Position numbers and translations under genes: made by a program
Source: Amycolatopsis mongoliensis
GTDB lineage: Bacteria > Actinomycetota > Actinomycetes > Mycobacteriales > Pseudonocardiaceae
DNA: 64,000 bases
Assembly (NCBI RefSeq): GCF_030285665.1
Contig: NZ_CP127295.1
Coordinates: 1,674,001-1,738,000 of the forward strand
Direction: 5' to 3'
Part shown: positions 19,745-32,623 of the stretch, piece by piece
Layout of the letters: each line of letters starts with the position of its first letter
How positions within the stretch are numbered: the first letter of the stretch is position 1
The notes under the pieces: generated by a model
What the model was told of the DNA's origin: nothing
The model's input: the letters and a program-made list of their open reading frames with translations, nothing else
Database searches by the model: none

Positions 19745-21508
19745 TCAGGCCGCGTTCCGGCGCCGGCGGGAGCCGATCACCAGTCCACCGCCGAGCCCCA
19801 GGGCGACCAGGGCGAGCACCCCGAGCCCGAGTGCGTCGACACCCGTGCTGGCCAGGCCGGTGCCACCGCCGGTGCTTTCCCCGCCGCCGGTCCCCGCCGC
19901 GTTCGACGAGGTGGGCGTGCCCGCCGGGGCGCAGTCCGCGGGCTGGGCCGGTACGGCCGGCGCCGCCGGCGAGGTGCCCTCCTCCGCCAAGACCACCTGC
20001 GGCTGCGGCTTCGTCGGCGCGCCGAAGACCCAGATCGGCATCGGGTTGCTGTCGTCGTACTTGAGCTTCCAGCCGTCCGGCAGCTGGAAGTACAGCTGGT
20101 AAGCAGGTCCGGGCGCCACGTCCTTGAACGCGAAGTACCCCTTGTCGTCGGTCGTCGTCTCGCCGGTGATCGGGCAGTGCAGGTCGGAGACGAGCACGAC
20201 CTTGACGCCGGCCACGCCCCGCTGCAGCTGACCGTGGTCGTCGAAGACGCCGACGTTGCCGTCGACGGTGACCTTCGCGCCCGGCACCGCGGCCTGGGCG
20301 TCGGCCTGCGCGTGGTTGTCGACGTCCACTTCGGGATAGCCGAAGTCGCAGGAAGCGAAGACGAACCCGCGGTTGAACGCGGCCGCCGGCACCGTGTCGG
20401 TCACGTCGAAGGTGCGGGTCTCTCCGGCGGCGATCGTCACCCCGCGCGAGTAGACCAGGTCACCCCAGCCGGGCCCGGTTCCGTTCAGGATGTAGCTGTC
20501 ACCGACCCGGTTGCACTCGGCCACGATGCCGGTGAGCGGGATCGAGCCGGAGTTCGACAGCGTCACCGTGAGGTGCAGGAGGTCGCCGACCCGGTAGCTG
20601 TCCTGGGTGAACTTCATCGACGCCTTCAGCGCGCCGTTGAGCGGCGGAGCCCCGCGGACGAGCAGGTCGTCACTGTCCGGTCCGATGTGGACGGTCCGGA
20701 ACGGGAACAGCCAGCCGTCGACCACGTCGCCGCCGAGGTAGTAGTCCCCGGCCGGGATGTCGACGCCGAACTTCCCCTGGGCGTCGCTCGTGGCCGTGTA
20801 CTCGCCGCTGCCGTGCGTGTACCGCAGGGTGAGCTTGGCCCCGCCCAGCTGCTCGCCGCCGTCCGGCACACCGTTGCCGTTCGCGTCCCCGTAGACCGAG
20901 CCCTTCGCGTGCACGATCTCCTGCGTGATCGGAACGGTGAAGGTGAACGTCTGGCTGGCGCTGGCGCCGGTCTCGTCGAACAGGACACCCCGCACGACCG
21001 CGGTCGGCTTGTCGAGGCTCCGGACGCGGCCGGAAACCGGCAGTTCGAAGGTTTCACCCGGCTCGAGCGACAGGCCGGGCGCGGCCTTGAGCGGTCCCCA
21101 GCCGTCGTAGGGCACGTTCAGGTCGTCCGGGTTGGAAATCATCTGGTAGATCGTGAGGCCGGCCGCGCGGGTCTGGCCGACGTTCGTCAGCTTGAACTTG
21201 AAGGTGACGTCGTCGCCGGTCCCGTACGACGGCTTGTCGAAGTCGGCGGAAACGTCGACTTCCGCTCGTTCGGCGGCGGCCCGGGGCTTCTGTTCCGTGG
21301 GCGGCGCGCTCTCGGCCGCGGAACTCGGCACCGACGTCGTCGGCATCTCGGAACTGCTCGGCGGCGCTTCCGAAGTGGCCGGCGCGGTGGCCGTCGGAGT
21401 CGTCTCTTCCGCGCCGGCCGGGCCGGCAAACCCGCAGGTCAGCAAGGCCGCCGCGGCGAGCGTGGCGAAATGGCGCGAGATCGGTCTCGCGCTTCTGGAT
21501 TTGTTCAC
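19745..21508 (-). CDS. LAXTG-anchored surface protein with Cna-B/SdrD-like repeats
   Basis: A 587-aa precursor. Residues 1-33 form a Sec signal peptide (LAAAALLTCGFAGPAGAEE), residues about 34-80 are a Thr/Ser/Pro-rich linker, then come beta-sandwich domains: CARDB-like segments (DKPSYGTGDDVTFKFKLTNV; DSYRVGDLLHLTVTLSNSGS) and SdrD/Cna-B-like blocks (GSVYGDANGNGVPDGGEQLG; GVKVVLVSDLHCPITGETTT). The C-terminus is a Gly/Ser linker, LASTG, a hydrophobic helix and RRRRNAA, the sorting signal expected for class E sortase. No sortase gene is nearby. It probably sits on peptidoglycan as a structural or adhesive protein. Confidence 0.82.
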   Translation of the reverse strand: MNKSRSARPISRHFATLAAAALLTCGFAGPAGAEETTPTATAPATSEAPPSSSEMPTTSVPSSAAESAPPTEQKPRAAAERAEVDVSADFDKPSYGTGDDVTFKFKLTNVGQTRAAGLTIYQMISNPDDLNVPYDGWGPLKAAPGLSLEPGETFELPVSGRVRSLDKPTAVVRGVLFDETGASASQTFTFTVPITQEIVHAKGSVYGDANGNGVPDGGEQLGGAKLTLRYTHGSGEYTATSDAQGKFGVDIPAGDYYLGGDVVDGWLFPFRTVHIGPDSDDLLVRGAPPLNGALKASMKFTQDSYRVGDLLHLTVTLSNSGSIPLTGIVAECNRVGDSYILNGTGPGWGDLVYSRGVTIAAGETRTFDVTDTVPAAAFNRGFVFASCDFGYPEVDVDNHAQADAQAAVPGAKVTVDGNVGVFDDHGQLQRGVAGVKVVLVSDLHCPITGETTTDDKGYFAFKDVAPGPAYQLYFQLPDGWKLKYDDSNPMPIWVFGAPTKPQPQVVLAEEGTSPAAPAVPAQPADCAPAGTPTSSNAAGTGGGESTGGGTGLASTGVDALGLGVLALVALGLGGGLVIGSRRRRNAA

Positions 21509-21612
21509 GAACAGTCACCCCTGATTACCCGATGGAAACGCGCAAAGCCCCCGAACCGCGTGAACCTCGTCAATCTAGCGGGGTGCGCACCCGTTTTGGG
21601 TGACAGTTGCGA

Positions 21613-21658
21613 AACGGGAAAGGCCCTCGCCGGAATCCCGGCGAGGGCCTTTCCCGTT
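21613..21658 (-). terminator. Intrinsic terminator after rpoC
   Basis: A perfect 21-bp stem (arms 21613-21633 and 21638-21658) with a 4-nt loop starts 14 bp beyond the rpoC stop and ends in a short T-run on the minus strand. It closes the rpoB-rpoC operon. Confidence 0.9.
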
Positions 21659-21672
21659 GATCGGGACTACGG

Positions 21673-25584
<3,912 letters not shown>

Positions 25585-25629
25585 GTCTAGATCCCCTTGG
25601 GGTTGTTTCGGCTAGAGGGGTTGGCGGGC

Positions 25630-25690
25630 GAGCGAGGGGGCCGGAGGCTGTGTCTTGCGGGACACCCGCACCCGGGTCTCCCCCTCGCTC
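25630..25690 (-). other. Structured rpoB-rpoC intercistronic region
   Basis: Two 11-bp complementary arms (25630-25640, GAGCGAGGGGG; 25680-25690, CCCCCTCGCTC) enclose a smaller hairpin with 6-bp arms (TGCGGG, ACA loop, CCCGCA). In the rpoBC mRNA this would form a branched structure between the two cistrons. It may be an RNase processing site or a device that balances beta and beta' levels; neither is shown. Confidence 0.5.
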
Positions 25691-25699
25691 AGCTCGCGA

Positions 25700-28600
25700 T
25701 CAGTGCACGACGTCGTCCACCGAGGGCGACTCGTTGCGGGACAGGTTGATGCCGAGGTTCGCCGCGGCGCGCTCGAGGTCCTCGTCGTCGGAGTCGCGCA
25801 TCTCGATCGCCGCGCCGTCGCTGGAGAGCACCTCGACGTTGAGGCACAGCGACTGGAGCTCCTTGAGGAGCACCTTGAACGACTCCGGGATGCCCGGCTC
25901 GGGGATGTTCTCCCCCTTGACGATGGCCTCGTACACCTTGACGCGGCCGACCACGTCGTCCGACTTGATCGTCAGCAGCTCCTGCAGCGTGTAGGCAGCG
26001 CCGTACGCCTGCATCGCCCAGCACTCCATCTCACCGAAGCGCTGGCCACCGAACTGCGCCTTACCACCCAGCGGCTGCTGCGTGATCATCGAGTACGGAC
26101 CGGTGGAGCGGGCGTGGATCTTGTCGTCGACCAGGTGGTGCAGCTTCAGGATGTACATGTAGCCGACCGCGACCGGGTACGGGTACGGCTCGCCGGAGCG
26201 GCCGTCCAGCAGGGTCGCCTTGCCGTTCTCCTTGACCATGCGCTCGCCGTCGCGGTTCGGCTTGGTCGCCCCGAGCAGCCCGGTGAGCTCCTCTTCCTTC
26301 GCGCCGTCGAACACCGGGGTCGCGGTGTTCGTGTTCGGCGCGACGTCGTAGAGCTCCGGGGACAGGTTCTTCGCCCAGTCCGGGGTGCCTTCGATCGTCC
26401 AGCCCTGCGAGGCCAGCCAGCCCAGGTGCAGCTCGAGGATCTGGCCGATGTTCATCCGTCGCGGCACACCGTGGGTGTTCAGGATGATGTCGACGGGCGT
26501 GCCGTCCTCCATGAACGGCATGTCCTCGACCGGCAGGATCTTGCCGATGACACCCTTGTTCCCGTGCCGGCCGGCGAGCTTGTCGCCCGGCTGGATCTTG
26601 CGCTTCTGGGCCACGTAGACGCGGACCAGCTCGTTGACGCCCGGGGGCAGCTCGTCGTCGTCCTCGCGCGAGAACACGCGGATGCCGATGACCTTGCCGG
26701 TCTCGCCGTGCGGCACCTTCAGCGAGGTGTCGCGGACTTCGCGGGCCTTCTCGCCGAAGATCGCGCGGAGCAGGCGCTCTTCCGGCGTCAGCTCGGTCTC
26801 GCCCTTCGGCGTGACCTTGCCGACCAGGATGTCGCCGTCGCGGACCTCGGCGCCGATGCGGATGATGCCGCGTTCGTCGAGGTCGGCCAGGACCTCCTCG
26901 GAGACGTTCGGGATGTCCCGGGTGATCTCCTCGGCGCCCAGCTTGGTGTCGCGGGCGTCGATCTCGTGCTCCTCGATGTGGATCGACGTCAAGACGTCGT
27001 CCTGCACCAGGCGCTCGGAGAGGATGATCGCGTCCTCGTAGTTGTGGCCCTCCCACGGCATGACCGCGACGAGCAGGTTCTTGCCGAGCGCCATCTCACC
27101 GTTCTCGGTGGACGGGCCGTCGGCGATGACCTGACCCTGCTCGACCCGGTCGCCCTCGTTGACGATCGGGCGGTGGTTGAAGCAGGTGCCGTGGTTGGAG
27201 CGGCGGAACTTGTACAGTCCGTAGCTCTTCCGCGTGCCGTCGTCGTGCATGATCGTGATCAGGTCCGCCGAGAGCTCCTCGACGACACCGGACTGCTCGG
27301 CGACGAGCACGTCACCGGCGTCGACCGCGGCGCGCAGCTCCACCCCGGTGCCGACGTACGGCGCCTGGTTGCGGAGCAGCGGCACGGCCTGGCGCTGCAT
27401 GTTCGCACCCATCAGGGCGCGGTTCGCGTCGTCGTGCTCGAGGAACGGGATCATCGCCGTCGCGACCGAGACCATCTGCCGCGGCGAGACGTCCATGTAG
27501 TCGATGTCGAGCGGGTCGATCAGCTCGACTTCGCCACCCTTGCGGCGGGCCATGACCCGGTCTTCCACGAAGGTGCCGTCGTCGGAGATCGGCGCGTTGG
27601 CCTGGGCCTTGACGTACCGGTCCTCTTCGTCCGCGGTCAGGTAGTCGACCTGGTCGGTGACCCGGCCCTCGACGACCTTGCGGTACGGCGTCTCGATGAA
27701 GCCGAACGGGTTGACCCGCGCGTAGGAGCAGAGCGAGCCGATCAGGCCGATGTTCGGACCTTCCGGCGTCTCGATCGGGCACATCCGGCCGTAGTGCGAC
27801 GGGTGGACGTCCCGGACCTCCATGCCGGCGCGCTCACGGGACAGACCACCCGGGCCGAGGGCCGACAGACGACGCTTGTGCGTCAGGCCCGACAGCGGGT
27901 TGTTCTGGTCCATGAACTGCGACAGCTGCGAGGTGCCGAAGAACTCCTTGATCGCCGCGCCGATCGGGCGGATGTTGATCAGGGTCTGCGGGGTGATCGC
28001 CTCGACGTCCTGCGTGGTCATGCGCTCACGCACGACACGCTCGGTGCGGGACAGGCCGACCCGGATCTGGTTCTGGATCAGCTCGCCGACCGTGCGCAGG
28101 CGCCGGTTGCCGAAGTGGTCGATGTCGTCGGTCTCGACCGGGATCTCGGTGCCGTTCTGCGCGTCCATCTTGTCCTCGCCGGCGTGCAGCCGGACCAGGT
28201 ACTCGATGGTGGTGACGATGTCCTCTTCGGTCAGCGTCCCCGTGTCGTACGGCGTGTCGAGGCCCAGCTTCTTGTTGACCTTGTACCGGCCGACCTTGGC
28301 CAGGTCGTAGCGCTTCGCCTTGAAGAACAGGTTCTCCAGCAGGGTCTGCGCGCTCTCCTTCGTGGGCGGCTCGCCCGGGCGCAGCTTGCGGTAGATGTCG
28401 AGCAGCGCCTCGTCGGTGCCCGCGGTGTGGTCCTTCTCGAGGGTGGCCAGCAGCGTCTCCGAGAAGGAGAAGCGCTCGCGGATCGCCTCGGTGGTCCAGC
28501 CCAGGGCCTTCAGCAGCACGGTGACCGGCTGGCGGCGCTTGCGGTCGATGCGGACGCCGACGGTGTCGCGCTTGTCGACGTCGAACTCGAGCCACGCGCC

Positions 28601-29203
28601 GCGGCTCGGGATCACGCGGACGCTGAAGACGTCCTTGTCGGTCGTCTTGTCGACGTCCTTCGAGTAGTAGACGCCCGGCGAGCGGACCAGCTGGGACACG
28701 ACGACACGCTCGGTGCCGTTGATGATGAACGTGCCCTTGTCGGTCATGACCGGGAAGTCGCCCAGGAAGACCGTCTGGCTCTTGATCTCGCCCGTGTTGT
28801 TGTTGACGAACTCCGCCGTGACGAACAGCGGGGCCGCGTACGTCATGTCCTTGTCCTTGCACTCCTCGATCGAGGCCTTGACCTCGTCGAAGCGCGGGGC
28901 GGAGAAGGACAGGGACATCGAGCCGGAGAAGTCCTCGATCGGGGAGATCTCGTTCAGGACCTCTTCGAGGCCGCCGACCGGGTTTTCTTCACCTTCTTCG
29001 ACACGGCGCTCGAACCACGCTTCGTCCCCGGTGAACCACTGGAACGACTGGATCTGGACATCGAGCAGGTTGGGGGTGTTGAGCGGTTCGCGAATCTTTG
29101 CGAAGGAAACCCGCTTGGGCGCGCCGGGGATTCCCGTGGACTCCGAGCGAGATTCAGCCGAGGTGGTCGCAGCAGTGGCCTGGTTCGCGGGAGAGACTGC
29201 CAA
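25700..29203 (-). CDS. rpoB: RNA polymerase beta subunit
   Basis: A TTG at 29203 with GGAAGGAC upstream gives 1167 aa beginning [20 protein letters not shown]; the longer in-frame upstream stretch overlaps promoter-like sequence. The rifampicin-binding cluster reads [20 protein letters not shown] followed by RLSALGPGG, identical to sensitive actinobacteria as far as can be recalled, and is followed by [19 protein letters not shown]. Beta forms the catalytic cleft with RpoC. Only one rpoB copy lies here; a second, resistant copy elsewhere cannot be excluded. Confidence 0.98.
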   Translation of the reverse strand: MAVSPANQATAATTSAESRSESTGIPGAPKRVSFAKIREPLNTPNLLDVQIQSFQWFTGDEAWFERRVEEGEENPVGGLEEVLNEISPIEDFSGSMSLSFSAPRFDEVKASIEECKDKDMTYAAPLFVTAEFVNNNTGEIKSQTVFLGDFPVMTDKGTFIINGTERVVVSQLVRSPGVYYSKDVDKTTDKDVFSVRVIPSRGAWLEFDVDKRDTVGVRIDRKRRQPVTVLLKALGWTTEAIRERFSFSETLLATLEKDHTAGTDEALLDIYRKLRPGEPPTKESAQTLLENLFFKAKRYDLAKVGRYKVNKKLGLDTPYDTGTLTEEDIVTTIEYLVRLHAGEDKMDAQNGTEIPVETDDIDHFGNRRLRTVGELIQNQIRVGLSRTERVVRERMTTQDVEAITPQTLINIRPIGAAIKEFFGTSQLSQFMDQNNPLSGLTHKRRLSALGPGGLSRERAGMEVRDVHPSHYGRMCPIETPEGPNIGLIGSLCSYARVNPFGFIETPYRKVVEGRVTDQVDYLTADEEDRYVKAQANAPISDDGTFVEDRVMARRKGGEVELIDPLDIDYMDVSPRQMVSVATAMIPFLEHDDANRALMGANMQRQAVPLLRNQAPYVGTGVELRAAVDAGDVLVAEQSGVVEELSADLITIMHDDGTRKSYGLYKFRRSNHGTCFNHRPIVNEGDRVEQGQVIADGPSTENGEMALGKNLLVAVMPWEGHNYEDAIILSERLVQDDVLTSIHIEEHEIDARDTKLGAEEITRDIPNVSEEVLADLDERGIIRIGAEVRDGDILVGKVTPKGETELTPEERLLRAIFGEKAREVRDTSLKVPHGETGKVIGIRVFSREDDDELPPGVNELVRVYVAQKRKIQPGDKLAGRHGNKGVIGKILPVEDMPFMEDGTPVDIILNTHGVPRRMNIGQILELHLGWLASQGWTIEGTPDWAKNLSPELYDVAPNTNTATPVFDGAKEEELTGLLGATKPNRDGERMVKENGKATLLDGRSGEPYPYPVAVGYMYILKLHHLVDDKIHARSTGPYSMITQQPLGGKAQFGGQRFGEMECWAMQAYGAAYTLQELLTIKSDDVVGRVKVYEAIVKGENIPEPGIPESFKVLLKELQSLCLNVEVLSSDGAAIEMRDSDDEDLERAAANLGINLSRNESPSVDDVVH

Positions 29204-29239
29204 GATGCGTCCTTCCGGGGACAATGAGCGGTGACGGCC

Positions 29240-29269
29240 GCCATAGCAACAGCTATGAGCGACTGTCAA
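29240..29269 (-). promoter_or_regulatory. Possible rpoB-proximal promoter
   Basis: On the minus strand TTGACA (29269-29264) is followed after 18 bp by TATGGC (29245-29240). The -35 is perfect, the -10 is weak. Transcription would begin about 30 nt before the TTG start of rpoB. It may be a second promoter beside the one at 29338-29366. Confidence 0.4.
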
Positions 29270-29337
29270 GGGTGCCGTGTGCCCACTATCCTAACTACCG
29301 GCTCCGGGCAGCCTGAAAGAGGGCAGCGCAAAGAGGC

Positions 29338-29366
29338 AGTCTAGCCCGAACGGCGCGGTCTGTCCA
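29338..29366 (-). promoter_or_regulatory. Main rpoBC promoter candidate, TGGACA-N17-TAGACT
   Basis: On the minus strand TGGACA (29366-29361) and TAGACT (29343-29338) are 17 bp apart, a very good match to vegetative-sigma promoters of high-GC actinobacteria. The expected start is near 29331, giving a leader of about 130 nt before rpoB. A TAGGAT hexamer near 29290 might serve a further start. Confidence 0.6.
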
Positions 29367-29975
29367 GGGGGCGCTCCCGATGGGGCCCAGCCTGCCTCGC
29401 GACGTCTTCAGGTATGCCTCCAGGCGAGCCGGTTGTCCCTCCCGCAAGGGCCGCCGGTTTCGCCGTTCGGGAGTAAGCGTGAACCCACCGGGCCCGAGAG
29501 TCAAGATGCCACACGGGGGTCCCGCCGGTTGGCGCAGCGTGGAAGAGGGTCAGCGGAGCGTGAGCGGCCGAATATCATCCTGGTTACCGGCGGGTAGCGC
29601 CAGTAATACGGCTTGGACCTGGGTGTTTCCCACGTTCGGCGCTCGCCCGATTTGTGTTTCAGGCCACTTCGGAGCGACACCGGTTCCGCCGGCGACGGCG
29701 TGTCGCGGGGGTTCGGGTGACCGCCCCGGAGCCCCCGCGGGCGCCGTCCCAGCCGCCCCGTGCGTCCCGCCCGCCTCAGCGGCGCGAGAGCGTTCGGAGA
29801 GGCTTCGGGACCGTGCCGGCCGCCCTGTGCCGCCGCGGCCCGCTCAGGCCGCGACGAGCCCGCCCGGGAGAGGCTCGCCGGCTCTCCGGGCCCGCCGAGC
29901 ACGGACCTGACGGAGCCGCGCGTTCCCTCGTGTGGGCGACGGCAGCCTCCGGCGAACTGCGCCGCCGCGGCCCGC
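29367..29975. other. Non-coding stretch between rpoB promoter and ADP-ribosylglycohydrolase gene, with a partial gene-end duplication
   Basis: Six hundred bases hold no convincing gene on either strand. At 29826-29891 is an imperfect copy of 29957-30033, the junction of the following gene's 3' end: the first 24 bases are the same except one, then the similarity falls and 11 bases are missing. The rest is GC-rich without visible motifs. Confidence 0.5.
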
Positions 29976-30833
29976 TCAGGACTCGGCGAGCCAGCCGGGG
30001 AGGGGCTCGCACGCCGCGCGCCAGCTCTCCGGGACCGGTGAGCCGTCCGCCGCGAGCACGCCGCCCACGATGGCGCCCACCGTGTCGACGTCCTCGGCGA
30101 CCTGGGCCACCGTCCAGAGCGCGTCGGTGAAGCTGTCCCCGAAGCGGGCGGCGATCCACAGGGCCAGCGGGACCGTGTCGTGCGCGGCCAGCTCGCGGCC
30201 CGTGCCGAGCTTGGCGGCGGCTTCGCGGGCGCCGGAGAACTTCAAGGCCAGCGTGAGCCCGTCGCGGACCCGGCCGGGCGGCACCAGCGGGATCACCCCG
30301 TCCAGCAGGTCGGCGCCGGCCAGCCCGGGGGACGCTGCCCGCAGCGCAGCCGCCGCCGCGACGGCCACCGCGCCCGCGACGCCTTCGAGGTGCGAGTGCG
30401 TGACGACGGCGGACAGCTCGGCCTGGCGCAGGGCCTGCGGCAGGGTGTCGCAGAACCACGCGCCCAGCGGCGCCACGCGCATGGCGGCGCCGTTGCCCCA
30501 GGAGCCGCGGCCGTCCGGTTCGGCGACCTCCGGCCACGTCCGCCCGGCCCGGATCTGGTTCAGGCGCCACTCCGCGCCCGGGCCGTAGCCGCGGCCGGGG
30601 TCGAGGTGCTCGGCGAACGAGCCGGCGAGCACGTCCTGGTCGATGTGACCGTTCCGCCGCAGGACGTCGACGACCGAGCACGCCATTTCGGTGGCGTCGG
30701 TCCAGCGCCACGGCGCGGCCGGCACCAGCCGGCCGGCGACGTCCGGGTGGTCTCCGGGCAGGAGGATCTGCGCGCCGAAAGCGTCACCGACGGCCAGGCC
30801 GACGAGACTGGCGTACGCCTGTTCGAATCCCAT
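29976..30833 (-). CDS. ADP-ribosylglycohydrolase-family protein with an altered metal motif
   Basis: A 285-aa all-helical protein of the DraG/ARH family. Motifs in order: GLAVGDAFGA (about residues 12-21), RWTDATEMACSVVDVL (43-58), GSWGNGAAMRVAPLG (about 109-123), VTHSH, and the C-terminal EDVDTVGAIVGG. The family's first metal motif is normally T-D-D-T; here it is Thr45-Asp46-Ala47-Thr48, so one magnesium ligand is missing, while the second Asp-x-Asp-Thr site is kept. It may be weakly active or have another substrate. It lies alone between rpoB and the mce operon. Confidence 0.85.
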   Translation of the reverse strand: MGFEQAYASLVGLAVGDAFGAQILLPGDHPDVAGRLVPAAPWRWTDATEMACSVVDVLRRNGHIDQDVLAGSFAEHLDPGRGYGPGAEWRLNQIRAGRTWPEVAEPDGRGSWGNGAAMRVAPLGAWFCDTLPQALRQAELSAVVTHSHLEGVAGAVAVAAAAALRAASPGLAGADLLDGVIPLVPPGRVRDGLTLALKFSGAREAAAKLGTGRELAAHDTVPLALWIAARFGDSFTDALWTVAQVAEDVDTVGAIVGGVLAADGSPVPESWRAACEPLPGWLAES

Positions 30834-30901
30834 TGGCCTACCGTAGCGGCGGCGCTACCGGCCGCCGGCCACCGCCGGCTCCCCGAAATCGACGAGCGGC
30901 A

Positions 30902-30919
30902 CCGCCCGTCGCCGGGCGG
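30902..30919 (-). terminator. Weak hairpin terminator after the mce operon
   Basis: A 7-bp perfect stem (CCGCCCG and CGGGCGG, loop TCGC) lies 9 bp past the last Mce-associated gene. There is no U-run, so it is only a candidate for the end of the long mce transcript. Confidence 0.4.
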
Positions 30920-30928
30920 CCGCCGGAC

Positions 30929-31975
30929 TCACTTCGTCGGCGAGGGGGACGCCGGCGGCGCCGAGGACGACGGCGCCTGGGTCGCCGCCGGGACCTTGGG
31001 CGCGTTGTACGTGTCCATGTCCGTGATCTTCCACTTGTCGCCCTGGAGCTGGGCGTTCAGGTGGAGCTGGGCCGTGCCCGCGGTCGTCTTCTTCGTGTCC
31101 GTGCGGGTCGAGGTCTGGTCGACGAAGACCATCACCTTCGCCAGGTCGCCGTTGAGCATGATCACCGCCGCGCGGGTGACCTTGCAGGTCACGACCATCT
31201 TCTGCGTCGGCGCGAGCCTCTTCACCTCGCCCATCAGCGAGTTGTACTTGTTCTTGACGTCGTCGTTGGCGAGCAGGTCGTTCGCCGCGTCCTCGGTCTT
31301 CTTGATGTTGTTGAAGTCGTAGGAGAACAGCGCCTCGGCCGCCTTCGACACGGCGTCCTTGACCTGGGCCGTCTTCGCGACGTCCAGCAGCGCGGTGTTG
31401 CTCGTCGCCGAGGAGACCTGGACCTCCTCGGACTTGAACCAGAACGCCAGCCCGCCCAGGAGCAGCGCCACGAGCACGAGCGCGCTCGCCAGCACGTACG
31501 GCTTGTGCGAGGAGGAGCCCGCTGCGGCCGGAGCGGGCTTCTCCGCCGAAGCGGCCGCCTCGGCCTCGGAGACGCCGGTCGGCTTCGCGATCCCTGTGTC
31601 GCGCTTCTTCCGCCGCGGCGCCGGCCGGGACGGAGCTTCTTCGTCCGCCTCGGGCTCGCCGGTGAGCGCGTCGACCTTCGGCTCGTCCTCGGTCTCGACC
31701 GCCGCGAACACCGCCGTGTCCTCGGCCGAAGGTGCGGTGTCGAGCTGCCCGCTCGCGGCCTCGAACGGCTCCGCGGGCTTGGCGGCCGGGCGCGGCACCG
31801 GACGCGGCGCGGGCCGGGGCCGCGGCTTGCGCGGCTCGGCCGGCACCGCGGGGAGCTGGCCGGTCCGCTCGGCGGCGGACTCGTCCGCCGCGGGCTTGCG
31901 CAGGCCGGCCACGCGGGGCCGGCGCGACGGCGGGGTGCTGCTGCTGCGAGGCGGCTGGCGGCGGGAGGGGGGCAC
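30929..31975 (-). CDS. Mce-associated membrane protein with a long Pro/Ala-rich N-terminus
   Basis: Starting from GTG 31975 (AAGGAGC site) the product is 348 aa. Residues 1-155 are disordered, Arg/Pro- then Ala/Glu-rich. One transmembrane helix follows (YVLASALVLVALLLGGLAFW, about 159-178), then an extracytoplasmic domain of the Mce-associated type (VKDAVSKAAEALFSYDFNNI, MVVTCKVTRAAVIMLNGDLA) and a Ser/Pro tail. In mycobacteria such proteins stabilise the Mce complex. It is the last gene of the operon, 24 bp after its paralogue. Confidence 0.8.
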   Translation of the reverse strand: MPPSRRQPPRSSSTPPSRRPRVAGLRKPAADESAAERTGQLPAVPAEPRKPRPRPAPRPVPRPAAKPAEPFEAASGQLDTAPSAEDTAVFAAVETEDEPKVDALTGEPEADEEAPSRPAPRRKKRDTGIAKPTGVSEAEAAASAEKPAPAAAGSSSHKPYVLASALVLVALLLGGLAFWFKSEEVQVSSATSNTALLDVAKTAQVKDAVSKAAEALFSYDFNNIKKTEDAANDLLANDDVKNKYNSLMGEVKRLAPTQKMVVTCKVTRAAVIMLNGDLAKVMVFVDQTSTRTDTKKTTAGTAQLHLNAQLQGDKWKITDMDTYNAPKVPAATQAPSSSAPPASPSPTK

Positions 31976-31999
31976 TACGAGCTCCTTCTGCGTGACGCG

Positions 32000-32587
32000 C
32001 TACTGGCCGGCCGCGACGAGCGGGACGCTGTCGATGCCGGACAGCTTCCAGTCTTCGCCCACGCGGGTCATCGACACCTCGAGGCGCAGCGGCTTCGCGC
32101 TGCTCTTGTCGCCCTGGGTGACGGTCGTGGCGATGGCGGCGAGGAAGCTGGCCTTGCCTTCGTGGTCGTCCAGCTCCTCGACGGCGATGTCCTGGACGTC
32201 GGTGGTGACCTTCGTCTTGGCGTCGGCGAGCGCCTTGCGGAACGTCGGCGCCGACTGGTCGATCTGCTGGGACATCTTGTCGTCCGACACGGACTTCTGC
32301 CGGGCGAAGAAGCCGTCCAGGTCCTGGTAGTCGACCTCGGTGTAGGCCTTCAGCGCGTTCGTACCCGCCTTGACCACGGCCTCGCGCGAGGCCGCCAGAT
32401 CGGCGTTGTCGTCGTTCGCGGCCACCCACCACTGGACGCCGAAGATCGCCGCCGCGATCAGCGCGGCCAGCGCCAGCGCCGCGGCGCCGAGCACCAGGAT
32501 CCGCGAGGACGACTCCTGCGACGGCGTCTCGGGGGCCGGCTCCTCGGTCTCCGCCACCGCGACCGCGGCCGGCTCGTCCGAACTCAT
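32000..32587 (-). CDS. Mce-associated membrane protein
   Basis: A 195-aa protein with an acidic cytoplasmic start, a transmembrane helix (ILVLGAAALALAALIAAAIF, about residues 30-49) and an outer domain (ALKAYTEVDYQDLDGFFARQ, LEVSMTRVGEDWKLSGIDSV) of the same fold as the 348-aa neighbour. It follows mceF after 36 bp. Its N-terminal tail is much shorter than that of the neighbour. Confidence 0.8.
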   Translation of the reverse strand: MSSDEPAAVAVAETEEPAPETPSQESSSRILVLGAAALALAALIAAAIFGVQWWVAANDDNADLAASREAVVKAGTNALKAYTEVDYQDLDGFFARQKSVSDDKMSQQIDQSAPTFRKALADAKTKVTTDVQDIAVEELDDHEGKASFLAAIATTVTQGDKSSAKPLRLEVSMTRVGEDWKLSGIDSVPLVAAGQ

Positions 32588-32623
32588 AGCACTCCAGGGT
32601 AGGTAACGGTCATCAAATCCACG

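Noticed and set aside
25655-29227. Long plus-strand frame opposite rpoB
   Set aside because: Same cause as for rpoC: shadow of a high-GC gene, no ribosome site or domain.
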